A stretch of 64,000 bases of DNA from 54-19 sp038210655 (GTDB lineage Bacteria > Chloroflexota > Chloroflexia > Chloroheliales > Chloroheliaceae), in NCBI GenBank assembly GCA_038210655.1, contig JBBQWM010000014.1, positions 1 to 64,000 on the forward strand. Direction: 5' to 3'. Position 1 is the stretch's first letter. Every line of letters starts with the position of its first letter. Below the pieces are notes generated by a model that saw only the letters and a program-made list of their open reading frames with translations, made no database searches and was not told the DNA's origin. Of this stretch, positions 1 to 8,088 are shown piece after piece. Both the position numbers and the translations under genes were made by a program.

Positions 1-260
1 AATACCAAGTCCTGCTAAGTAGTAAACTCATGTCACCCTGAACGAAGTGAAGGGTCTGGGTTCGTGGGCTAGAGCCAGGTACAGGAAAAAGATTCTTCAC
101 TTCGTTCAGAATGACATCTACCTAACCGGACTTGGTATAACCCCGCCGAAGAATCTTCTCGTCAGAGCCGCGTCTTGAACTCAAGTGCCGGGTTGAACTA
201 GAAGATTCTTCGGGGCTTAAAGCCTTCTCAGAGTAAAAGCCGGGTACTGGTCGCCTCTCA
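1..260. repeat. Fold-back dispersed repeats (TCATTCTGAGCG family)
   Basis: The stretch holds two nested inverted repeats. ATACCAAGTCC near 2-12 pairs with GGACTTGGTAT at 128-138, enclosing a TGTCACCCTGAACGAAGTGA arm and its partner ending TTCAGAATGACA near 113. A second fold pairs CCGAAGAATCTT near 146 with AAGATTCTTCGG near 202. The same core sequence (TCATTCTGAGCGCAGCGAAG and relatives) recurs at 20057-20122 and 33053-33143. No gene is seen here. Confidence 0.8.
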
Positions 261-300
261 GAATGACATGCATCAGCTTATTTGTAAGGTATTGGCTCCA

Positions 301-345
301 AAGGTATCAGGTGGATCGCCCAACCTGATACCTTTATTTATTCAC
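301..345. terminator. Stem-loop terminator from a gene left of the window
   Basis: A 12-bp perfect stem, AAGGTATCAGGT (301-312) with ACCTGATACCTT (323-334), is followed by a T-rich TTATTTATT. It looks like an intrinsic terminator reading rightwards. It could end a gene that lies before this window. Confidence 0.6.
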
Positions 346-409
346 ATCTTTATCCCCACTTATCCACATCACAACCAATTTATCCACACTTAGCCGAATC
401 TTTTCCACA
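338..409 (+). promoter_or_regulatory. Cluster of five DnaA-box-like nonamers
   Basis: Five same-strand nonamers match or nearly match the DnaA box TTATNCACA: TTATTCACA (338), TTATCCCCA (350), TTATCCACA (360), TTATCCACA (380) and TTTTCCACA (401). Two are perfect consensus boxes. Such spacing is typical of DnaA-binding regions at replication origins or DnaA-controlled promoters. No dnaA or dnaN gene is inside the window, so origin function is only a possibility. Confidence 0.55.
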
Positions 410-443
410 AAATGTGCGCTGTGTTGAAAACTCGAACAAAAGA

Positions 444-472
444 TTGACTTTTGGCTGGGGGCGTGTTAAAGT
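444..472 (+). promoter_or_regulatory. Sigma70-type promoter of the SbcD-like gene
   Basis: TTGACT (444-449), a 17-bp spacer, then TAAAGT (467-472). The start codon is at 482, only 9 bases after the -10 box, so the transcript should be leaderless or nearly so. No ribosome binding site is visible, which agrees with this. Confidence 0.65.
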
Positions 473-481
473 AACCGAGCT

Positions 482-1819
482 ATGAAGCTATTACACGTTT
501 CCGACATACATTTTGGAATAGAAACTTATTCTAAAATCGATACTGTGACCGGGCTGCCGACCCGCTTGCAGGACTTTGTGGCTGCCTTCGACCGGGCGAT
601 TGATAGCGCAATCCAGGCCGGGGTGGATGCCGTCCTGTTTACCGGCGATGCTTATAAGAACCGCGACCCCAACCCGACCGTCCAGCGCGAATTTGCCGCC
701 CGTATTATGCGGATCGTCGCCAAAGGACTGCCGGTTTTTTTGCTGACTGGCAACCACGATCTACCCAATATGTCTACCCGCGCTCATTCGCTGGAAATTT
801 TTAAGACGCTGGCAGTACCGGGCGTACACGTCGCCCGCGATATTAACCTCTATGTTTTGCCGACCAGGGCCGGGCCGCTTCAGATCATTTCGGTTCCCTG
901 GCTGACCCGCCAGAACTTGATTACTAAAGAGGAATATCGGGGCCGGAGCCTGGAAGAACTCAACCAGCTAATGCTCACCAAGATGGAGACTTTGCTACAC
1001 GAGCAGGTACGCCGTCTTGACCCCAAAATTCCGGCGGTGCTGGCAGTTCATGCTTCGATGATTGGGGCGCAATATAGCAGCGAACGGGACATAATGCTGG
1101 GGCAGGACTTTACGCTTCAAAAGAGCCTCTTACGGGCCGAACATTTTGATTATATTGCGGTCGGGCATATCCACAAGCATCAAAATCTGGCGGCGGGCGA
1201 TACCGCGATAGTTTATCCCGGTAGCCTCGAACGGATCAACTTTGGCGAGGAGCGCGAGGATAAGGGCTTTGTGCTGGTTGAGATCGACGACCCCGGCGGC
1301 GGACAAATCACCCGGCAGACCACCTGGCGGTTTGTGACCGACCCATTGGTACGCTCTTTCCGCACCCTGGACTTGAATATCGAAGACCTTGACCCGGACG
1401 ACTTGCTAAATCCGACCGCCGCCGCCCTTCAAGCGATGCAAAGACAGATCGACCAGCTTAAAAATGGTGGACTAAAAGGCGCTATTGTGCGGGTACGCCT
1501 GAAATTGCGGGTCGAGCAGCAAGCCGAATTGCGCGAGGATGAATTGCGTCACGCCCTGGCTGAATGGGGCGTATATCATGTGGCCGGGATCGAGCGGCAA
1601 GTCGAGCGCGTCCGGCGCATTCGGTTGGCAGGCGAATCGGTTGAAGGGCTGACCCCCTTGCAGCTGCTCGAAAAATATCTGGAAACCAAAAGCGTTCGGC
1701 CCGACCGGATCGAAATATTACTCAAACACGCCCATGCTTTGATGCACGGCGCGACCCCCGAAATCAGTGAGCCTCAATCCTCTGATTTAACCCAAAACAG
1801 CTTGATCCCATTAGAATAA
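482..1819 (+). CDS. SbcD/Mre11-type DNA repair exonuclease
   Basis: A 445-residue metallophosphoesterase of the SbcD/Mre11 nuclease family, which with an SbcC/Rad50 ATPase processes DNA ends and hairpins. All metal-binding motifs are visible in order: SDIHFG (residues 7-12), GDAYKNRD, GNHD, a VHAS motif and GHIHKH. Length is typical of SbcD. The C-terminal third resembles the SbcD capping region. No sbcC follows; the next gene is unrelated. The start is the ATG at 482, which fits a promoter with almost no leader. It could be a YhaO-like paralogue rather than true SbcD. Confidence 0.85.
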   Translation: MKLLHVSDIHFGIETYSKIDTVTGLPTRLQDFVAAFDRAIDSAIQAGVDAVLFTGDAYKNRDPNPTVQREFAARIMRIVAKGLPVFLLTGNHDLPNMSTRAHSLEIFKTLAVPGVHVARDINLYVLPTRAGPLQIISVPWLTRQNLITKEEYRGRSLEELNQLMLTKMETLLHEQVRRLDPKIPAVLAVHASMIGAQYSSERDIMLGQDFTLQKSLLRAEHFDYIAVGHIHKHQNLAAGDTAIVYPGSLERINFGEEREDKGFVLVEIDDPGGGQITRQTTWRFVTDPLVRSFRTLDLNIEDLDPDDLLNPTAAALQAMQRQIDQLKNGGLKGAIVRVRLKLRVEQQAELREDELRHALAEWGVYHVAGIERQVERVRRIRLAGESVEGLTPLQLLEKYLETKSVRPDRIEILLKHAHALMHGATPEISEPQSSDLTQNSLIPLE

Positions 1820-1884
1820 ACAAAGTTTTCAAGCTTTACAAGTGCGTTATAATGGACAAATCGAGTTAACAGGACATGTTACTA

Positions 1885-1913
1885 TTGCTATTCCGTTATC
1901 TTTGATTTATAAT
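1885..1913 (+). promoter_or_regulatory. Probable promoter of the giant TPR gene
   Basis: TTGCTA (1885-1890), 17-bp spacer, perfect TATAAT (1908-1913). It lies about 60 bases before the start codon at 1974. A second TATAAT sits near 1850 but lacks a good -35 box. Confidence 0.5.
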
Positions 1914-1973
1914 GAGGCGAAAGTCTGATTATGTAAATGATGACTACCCACTTTTACGCATGCAGGACGAAAC

Positions 1974-4900
1974 ATGGCTACCAATAGGGTCAAACTAGAA
2001 GACGTAATTAATGAGGCAAAAACTGCCCTCGAAGCAACCCACCCGGATCGGGCGATAGGGTTGTGCCGTCATGTCTTCAAGTTCTATCCACGTTGTCTTG
2101 AAGTCAGCCGAGTGCTGGGTGAAGCCTATACCGAAAAACGTTTGCTGGATGAGGCCGACCAGCTTTTTGTCTTTGTCCTTTCGGCAGACCCCCAGGATGT
2201 GCTAGGCTATGTAGACCGGGGCTTTATCGCCTACGAACGCGGCAAGGTAGACGAAGCCATAATGTACTACGAGCGGGCGCTCGAACTTGACCCCAGTATC
2301 GAGCAATTGCGCGAAGAATTGTTGCGGCTCTACCGGGAGCGGTCGGGCGGGCGACGGGCCAAGATACGGCTGACAAAGGTCGGACTGGCAAATGCTCGGA
2401 TGCGCGACGGCTTTTACGGTCAGGCTATCGAGGAATACGCTGGAGTGTTGCGTGAGACCCCCAACCGGTTGGACGTGCAAGTCGGGCTGATGGAAGCTTA
2501 CTGGCGCAACCGCGATTATCCTCGCGCCGAAAAAATGGCGACCGATTTGCTAAACAACTATGCCAATCTGGTCAAGGCCAACCTCGTCTTGTGGCACATT
2601 TACGGCGTGCGGCGCAACCAGGATCGGGCTGCCGGTTATCTCGATAAGGCTCATTCGCTTGACCCGCTCAATCTGATCGCGGAGCGTTTGTTTGAAGATG
2701 CGATGGTATCCAGCGATGCAATGCGTTATATCTCGATGTTGGGGGTTCCGGCAGTTCCGGCCCCGGACGAGACTAGCCTGACCCAATTATCGGGCGGGTC
2801 GGTTCAACTGGTGCCAGATTGGGTTAATACCAACGAAGATACCGATGTAATGCTAGGGCTGCGGGTAGATACGCCTTCGCCACTGGCCGATACCCCTAGC
2901 AATCTGGGTTTTGATGTATTTGCATTATTAGCTGATACCGAAAAGCACGTAGCCTCCCAGGAAAGTGCTGGGCCAGCCGTTGCCGCTCCCCAGACCAAAG
3001 CCGAGTCGGAGGCTCAGGCTAACCAGGAAGCTCTAAGCGAACTGGACGAGTTGCGGAATAAAGTTTCGGACGAACCGGTCGATACCCTTTTCAATTTGTT
3101 TGAAGAGGTGGAAACAATCCATCCGAACCAGATTGCACCGCTTTCGACCCCCAGTCGTCCGGCGACTTCCGGGGCCGCTTTTGATCTGGACTTTGGGTCA
3201 GGCGAGACGGACGATTTGAGTTTGTTTGAAGAGATTGAGCCACCTAGCTTTAACCAGGGCGATTCGGCTCGATCTGCCGAAGCGGGTGGAGCGCCCCTGG
3301 CCCAACCTTTCCGGCTTGATCTGCCTGCCGATGAGGATGCCGATAGTAATTTTGCGGTTGTACCCTTCGATTTGTTCGACGACGAAAAGCCGGATGTGCT
3401 GGCTGCTGAACAAGCCAGAGAGATCAAATCGGCCTCGTTTGGCCTGTTTGAAGACGATCTGCTTGCCAGCGAACCTGAACCCGAAGTCGAAGCCGATCTG
3501 GTTCCTTTCGGGATGGTCGAAGAAGCGGCGCTGGGTACGGCGGATCAGGCCCCCGAACCAGAATTTGAATTGCCCGATTTTGGCGCGTTGCACCAGGACA
3601 ATGAGGCGGCCCAGGCCCAAGTCCAGCCGTTCTCAGCCTCGTCTCTCGATGTCGAGGCTACGCCCGAAGAGGATAATAGTTATCTAAATTATTTGTTGGA
3701 AGCCGATCAGCCGATCCAGTCGGGGGAAACCGCCGATACAAGCTTGGTTGCTCCGGCCCTAGAGTCTGACCCGGAAGAAAATCAGCCAGAAATAAGGCTG
3801 GCTCCTCATATTTTCCACCAGCGTAACGAGCAAGGCCCGTTACCCGATTTTGTACTGGAAGCTTCTCCGGGAAGCGGACAGTATATTCAACCCAGCGAAA
3901 TAGCGAACCAACCTGCGGACCCCTTTGCTTCGGCCTATTCTAAGCCTGATAACGGATTATCAGAGGACGAAGCCTCGGTTGCAACTGCCGTGCCAGAGCA
4001 AGCAACCGATTTAACGCCTGGCGCTCTGCCGCAGCAACCGCAGCAATACCAAGAGCAGGAGAACGTTGCCATGCCCATCAAACGTGGCCCAGAAGACGAT
4101 AGTAATGTTTTTGATTGGGAGCGGGAAGAATTACCCGATTATCTTCAGGCCTTTGCGATGGATGAGGATGAGGTGGCTCTCTCCGGAATGGCTGCCCCCA
4201 ACCCCATGATTACCGATGTGAATACCCCTCCGGCCCGTATTCGCGCTCGTGACGATACCGGTGCGCCGGGCGACTTGCCCGAATGGTTGAACCCGGTAGG
4301 CGGTGCGCCCGGTGGTAAGCCTGTGCGCGGCGAACAGGTAGACCTGGGCGGTTCAACCCGACCGGGTTCTGGTGGTTCGTTACCCGGTTGGCTCAACGAA
4401 GCCGAACTGGACTCGGCCAGTGGAGCCGGGGCAAACACCGGTATTCCGGGCTTCGACGGCCCAGATATGGGCGGTTTACAACCTTTCAACCTGGGCGAAG
4501 ATGGTTTTGGTGGCCCACCGACCCCGCCACCGCCTGCTCCGCGCAATCTTATGCCCGATCTGCCTCCTCCTGCTGGACGGCCCTCTCCCAACCCGCCCGG
4601 CCCGGCCTTTGGTGGCCTGGATGATCTTGCGCCTTTTAGCTTCGACGATGGTGGAACTGGCTATGAAGCACCTGCTCCGCCCCCAACCCCGCCTGCGCGA
4701 GGTGGATTTGGCGGAGGCTTTGAGCAACCCGCCCCTCCGCCTGCGCGAGGCGGATTTGGGGGCGGCTTTGAACCCCCGGCGGCCCCGCCTGCGCGAGGTG
4801 GATTTGGAGGAAGCTTTGAACCGCCTGCCGCCCCGCCCGCTTCTGGTGGGTTCGGTCTGCCCGGTATGGACGACTTGATGCCGTTTAGTTTTGACGATGA

Positions 4901-7040
4901 AGTCGGTGGGGCGATGACTCCGCCACCGCCGCAGCGTTCGGCTCCCCCGCCCGCCGCCCCCCCGCCGCGTCCGGCCCCGCCGCAACCGCCGGTCTCGCCA
5001 ATGAATTATGCGCCGCCTAGTCCAAAGCCCTCTTTTTTGGGCGATGAAGATATGGGCGATCTGATGCCATTTAGTTTTGGGGATGAAGGCGGCAGCCCGA
5101 CTCCGCCACCGCCTACCCGTCAGGCCCCGCCACCGTCTGCTCCGGCCCGACCTTCGATGCCGGCTCGGCCTTTTGACCCTGGCGTGGATTTGAGCGGTTT
5201 TGAAGAGGCCGATTTAGGTAGTATTTCACCTTTTAGTCTGGGTGGAGATACGCCGACGGTGGCCCCGCCTAGTCGCCCCACTTCGCCTTTTGGAGCGCCA
5301 AGCGATCTGAACGGCAGTCGTTCGCCGGGACGGGGTGCAACGCCGCCACCGCCTGCTGGCGATGATTTTGACTTTGAACCGTTCTCACTGGGCGGGGATA
5401 TTCCGGGCATCTTCGAGAACAATCCCGCCAACCCACGTGGTGGAACCAGCCGTTTGGGTCTGGATGCGATCAATCCGCTCGACTCGTTGAGCGAACAGCC
5501 GTTTAACCAGGGACGGCGTGGGCGGCAGGCTGAACCTGAAATGGAAGCCGAGCCGGGCCAAGAAGCCCCTTTGCGCGAATACGATTGGATCAAAGAGCGC
5601 AAGAAGCGCGAACAAGAGCGCAAAGCGACGGAAGCTGCCGGTAACGACTCGCTGTTCCAGAAGCTGGCCTCTCGTCGTCGTCAGCAAGAGGCTGACCGGG
5701 CTAAACAACCCCCGGAACCAATCGTACCGCCACCTGTTTCCAGGCCGGGTGACTTTGAGGAGATTTTGTCCTTCGAGGAAATTAATCGGCGGGCGGCCCG
5801 ACCTCAAACTGATCGGCTTACCCCACCGTCGGTTCAACCTACGGCTCAAAGCGGGCGTGATATGATGGCCGAGGCGTTTGACTTGAGCGATCTTGGATTG
5901 AACGATGAATTGGCCGACGAAGCTTTCAACCAGTCGTTGGAAGAGACTTTGCCGACCCCACCGCAGACCACCGAACCGATGGCCGACTTTACCAATAATG
6001 TGCCGCCGCTCCAGGCTGGTCAAGCTTTCGATTTTGAACCCTTTGATCTGCAAGGCATTGGTCAAGAGGTCGAGCGCAGCCCGGAAGAGGATATCTACCT
6101 TGAACCGGTGGCCCCTGAACCGGCTTTGCCATTCACTTTGCCGGAGCCGTTCTCGGCCCAAACTGATGACCTGGAAATGCCCATTTTTGATTTCGATCTA
6201 ACCGAAGAACCAGCGGCGGCACAAGCGCCTGTCGATGCTTTGAGATTGCCGACCTGGGATGAGCCAGTAGCGGATAAGGGGCCGGAAGTTTTTGACCTGG
6301 GTGCGATAGCGCCGGAGCCAGCAGCAAAGCCGCCCGAAAAGCCTTTTGCTACCGACGATTTTGATTTATTTGCCTCTGAGGTGAATGAACCCCCGGTCAG
6401 TACTCCACCGCCTGTGATGCAAGAGAGTGCGATTTTCGAGCTGGAAAAGCCGGAGTCGCTCTTCAATGGTTTGCCCGAAGAGCCACCGGGTAAACCAACC
6501 TTCGACTTTGGCCCGGCGGAGACTCCCAGTTTTGAATTGCCGGTAGAGCAGGAGCCGATTAAGCCCTTGTTCCAAACCCCGGTCGAGCCAGTCAAACCGT
6601 TGCCGGTGGAGCCAGTGCCTTCGGTCAGGCAAGCTCCAATCAGGCCGGAACCGGCTTACACTTCACCGTCGGTGACTGCCCCGACGAATGGCAACGCGGC
6701 CCAAAAGCCAGCCGTTGCGGCCCGTTCTGGTACGACCGACAGTTTACAGCGGTTTAACCAACCGTCACGCGACCTGGATACTAATTTGCAACTGGCCGGA
6801 AATTTTTACAATCAACAAGAGTATACTCAATCGATTAGCCACTTTAATGCGGCGATCAAACAGGCCGATGCCAGCACCTTCGATAAAATTGTAGGGCTGT
6901 TGACTCAAATCCTGGCAAAGCCGGAAGCTGATCGGCGCTATCATCGGTTGCTAGGAGACGTTTATAAAAAGCAGGGGCAATACCAGGCCGCGCTATCCGA
7001 ATATAGCAAAGCGTTAGGGCCAGTCGGGGCGAAAAGATAA
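1974..7040 (+). CDS. Giant TPR protein with acidic, proline-rich PF-motif linker
   Basis: 1688 residues. Residues about 7-235 are tetratricopeptide repeats, and about 100 residues at the C-terminus (from roughly 1585) are again TPR-like. The 1300 residues between are low-complexity, acidic and Pro/Gly-rich, and carry a recurring short motif of the form PF[SN][FL] after an acidic-hydrophobic lead: QPFNLGED, APFSFDDG, MPFSFDDE, MPFSFGDE, SPFSLGGD, EPFSLGGD, EPFDLQG. Part of the linker is a 48-bp tandem repeat. No signal peptide or membrane segment is seen. The roadblock gene follows 45 bp downstream, probably in the same operon. It looks like a cytoplasmic scaffold; the function is unknown. Base composition matches neighbours. 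Confidence 0.8.
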   Translation: MATNRVKLEDVINEAKTALEATHPDRAIGLCRHVFKFYPRCLEVSRVLGEAYTEKRLLDEADQLFVFVLSADPQDVLGYVDRGFIAYERGKVDEAIMYYERALELDPSIEQLREELLRLYRERSGGRRAKIRLTKVGLANARMRDGFYGQAIEEYAGVLRETPNRLDVQVGLMEAYWRNRDYPRAEKMATDLLNNYANLVKANLVLWHIYGVRRNQDRAAGYLDKAHSLDPLNLIAERLFEDAMVSSDAMRYISMLGVPAVPAPDETSLTQLSGGSVQLVPDWVNTNEDTDVMLGLRVDTPSPLADTPSNLGFDVFALLADTEKHVASQESAGPAVAAPQTKAESEAQANQEALSELDELRNKVSDEPVDTLFNLFEEVETIHPNQIAPLSTPSRPATSGAAFDLDFGSGETDDLSLFEEIEPPSFNQGDSARSAEAGGAPLAQPFRLDLPADEDADSNFAVVPFDLFDDEKPDVLAAEQAREIKSASFGLFEDDLLASEPEPEVEADLVPFGMVEEAALGTADQAPEPEFELPDFGALHQDNEAAQAQVQPFSASSLDVEATPEEDNSYLNYLLEADQPIQSGETADTSLVAPALESDPEENQPEIRLAPHIFHQRNEQGPLPDFVLEASPGSGQYIQPSEIANQPADPFASAYSKPDNGLSEDEASVATAVPEQATDLTPGALPQQPQQYQEQENVAMPIKRGPEDDSNVFDWEREELPDYLQAFAMDEDEVALSGMAAPNPMITDVNTPPARIRARDDTGAPGDLPEWLNPVGGAPGGKPVRGEQVDLGGSTRPGSGGSLPGWLNEAELDSASGAGANTGIPGFDGPDMGGLQPFNLGEDGFGGPPTPPPPAPRNLMPDLPPPAGRPSPNPPGPAFGGLDDLAPFSFDDGGTGYEAPAPPPTPPARGGFGGGFEQPAPPPARGGFGGGFEPPAAPPARGGFGGSFEPPAAPPASGGFGLPGMDDLMPFSFDDEVGGAMTPPPPQRSAPPPAAPPPRPAPPQPPVSPMNYAPPSPKPSFLGDEDMGDLMPFSFGDEGGSPTPPPPTRQAPPPSAPARPSMPARPFDPGVDLSGFEEADLGSISPFSLGGDTPTVAPPSRPTSPFGAPSDLNGSRSPGRGATPPPPAGDDFDFEPFSLGGDIPGIFENNPANPRGGTSRLGLDAINPLDSLSEQPFNQGRRGRQAEPEMEAEPGQEAPLREYDWIKERKKREQERKATEAAGNDSLFQKLASRRRQQEADRAKQPPEPIVPPPVSRPGDFEEILSFEEINRRAARPQTDRLTPPSVQPTAQSGRDMMAEAFDLSDLGLNDELADEAFNQSLEETLPTPPQTTEPMADFTNNVPPLQAGQAFDFEPFDLQGIGQEVERSPEEDIYLEPVAPEPALPFTLPEPFSAQTDDLEMPIFDFDLTEEPAAAQAPVDALRLPTWDEPVADKGPEVFDLGAIAPEPAAKPPEKPFATDDFDLFASEVNEPPVSTPPPVMQESAIFELEKPESLFNGLPEEPPGKPTFDFGPAETPSFELPVEQEPIKPLFQTPVEPVKPLPVEPVPSVRQAPIRPEPAYTSPSVTAPTNGNAAQKPAVAARSGTTDSLQRFNQPSRDLDTNLQLAGNFYNQQEYTQSISHFNAAIKQADASTFDKIVGLLTQILAKPEADRRYHRLLGDVYKKQGQYQAALSEYSKALGPVGAKR
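4690..4857 (+). repeat. 48-bp tandem repeat inside the TPR gene
   Basis: About 3.5 copies of a 48-bp unit encoding 16 residues (PPARGGFGGGFEPPAA and variants), with unit starts near 4696, 4744, 4792 and 4840. Copies are nearly identical at DNA level, so copy number may vary between strains. Confidence 0.8.
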
Positions 7041-7085
7041 TACGATTTTATATCAATCAAGCAGGGCAGTTAAAAGGGAACAGAG

Positions 7086-7430
7086 ATGCGTAGAATATTT
7101 GACGGGTTGATGAAGACCGAAGGGGTAATTGGGGGCTTGCTGGTAGGTAGAGACGGACTGGTGGTGCAGAGCATGATGGTAGACGAAGAAGACGCTGAAG
7201 TATTGGGCGCTCTGGCTGCCAATATGTTTGACAGGATCGCGACCACTACCCAACGTTTAGGGATTGGCCCACTTACTGATGCGATTGTCGGCGCTCGTGA
7301 CGGTTCGCTTCAGATACGCGGGGCCGGTGAACTGGTTTTGGTCGTCATCTGCGACCCCTCGGTTCGGCTTGGTGAAGCCCGCTTAGAGATGGGCCGGGTC
7401 GCCCGGATGGTCGAGGACGAATTTAACTAA
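7086..7430 (+). CDS. Roadblock/LC7 domain protein
   Basis: 114 residues, a single roadblock/LC7 domain: GGLLVGRDGLVVQSMM strand pair, then an acidic helix, and a C-terminal LVVICDP...RLGEARLEM segment. Bacterial members such as MglB act on small Ras-like GTPases or as dimeric scaffolds. No MglA-type GTPase gene is in the window. AGGGAACAG precedes the start at 7086. The gene is 45 bp behind the giant TPR gene, so the two products may act together (inference). Confidence 0.85.
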   Translation: MRRIFDGLMKTEGVIGGLLVGRDGLVVQSMMVDEEDAEVLGALAANMFDRIATTTQRLGIGPLTDAIVGARDGSLQIRGAGELVLVVICDPSVRLGEARLEMGRVARMVEDEFN

Positions 7431-7431
7431 G

Positions 7432-7497
7432 AACCTGGCTTAGTGCGTGGCTCCTTCTACCGACGGAGCGGTGTCCTATAACTCAGGTTCTAAGCGT
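7432..7497 (+). other. Structured intergenic element after the roadblock gene
   Basis: AGAACCTG (about 7430) pairs with CAGGTTCT (about 7485), enclosing a GCTCC/GGAGC inner hairpin. There is no poly-T run directly after it, so a classical terminator is not clear. It may be an mRNA 3' structure. Confidence 0.35.
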
Positions 7498-7576
7498 AGA
7501 ATAGTATTCTTTATGCATGTTCTTTAACTTTTACGGCTCGATTTTTGTATTTGTGAGATAAAGAGAAGGAGACTCT

Positions 7577-8026
7577 GTGGAGAAGACTCTGGTTATTGTA
7601 AAGCCCGACGGTGTACAGCGCGGGTTGATCGGTGAAATTGTGACCCGCCTGGAACGGCGCGGCCTGAAAATCCTGGCCCTCAAGCTAATGACTATTCCCG
7701 AAGCAACTGCCCGTCAACATTACGGTGTCCACGAAGGTAAGCCCTTTTTTGAGGGTCTGGTGCAGTATATTACTTCCGGGCCGGTCGTGATGATGGTATT
7801 GGAAGGCAAAAAAGCGATTGAGACGGTGCGCTCTACCGTTGGAGCGACCAATCCTGCCGCTGCTGCGCCTGGGACGATCCGGGGCGATTTGGCAGTTGAG
7901 ATTGGGCGCAACTTGATCCACGCCTCCGATTCGCCCGAAAGTGCCGACCACGAGGTAAAGCTGTTCTTCGGAGACGAAGCCCTGGCAAGCTGGAACCGGG
8001 CTAGTGATGCCTGGATTAGCGAATAA
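7577..8026 (+). CDS. ndk: Nucleoside diphosphate kinase
   Basis: 149 residues. Transfers the gamma phosphate between nucleoside triphosphates and diphosphates through a phosphohistidine. The N-terminal signature TLVIVKPDGVQRGLIGEI and the active-site segment NLIHASDS are present; the usual Gly after the catalytic His is Ala here, a mild variant. Length is standard. The start is GTG behind GAGAAGGAG. A stem-loop follows the stop codon. It is probably transcribed alone. Confidence 0.96.
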   Translation: MEKTLVIVKPDGVQRGLIGEIVTRLERRGLKILALKLMTIPEATARQHYGVHEGKPFFEGLVQYITSGPVVMMVLEGKKAIETVRSTVGATNPAAAAPGTIRGDLAVEIGRNLIHASDSPESADHEVKLFFGDEALASWNRASDAWISE

Positions 8027-8040
8027 TTTCCCTGGCAATT

Positions 8041-8066
8041 CTCACCCGGTTTTCGGGCCGGGTGAG
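8041..8066 (+). terminator. Stem-loop after ndk
   Basis: CTCACCCGG (8041-8049) pairs perfectly with CCGGGTGAG (8058-8066). The T tract is missing, so termination strength is uncertain. Confidence 0.5.
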
Positions 8067-8088
8067 GCTCGAAACGTGAGTAGATGAG

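Noticed and set aside
5385..6161. Long open frame (258 residues) antisense to the giant TPR gene
   Set aside because: It is the mirror of GC-rich, biased codons in a low-complexity coding region; Arg/Leu-rich composition, no RBS and no domain.
7432..7497. Possible tRNA gene (cloverleaf-like arms)
   Set aside because: The outer stem of 8 bp and one inner hairpin are present, but no T-loop GTTC, no anticodon arm and wrong length.
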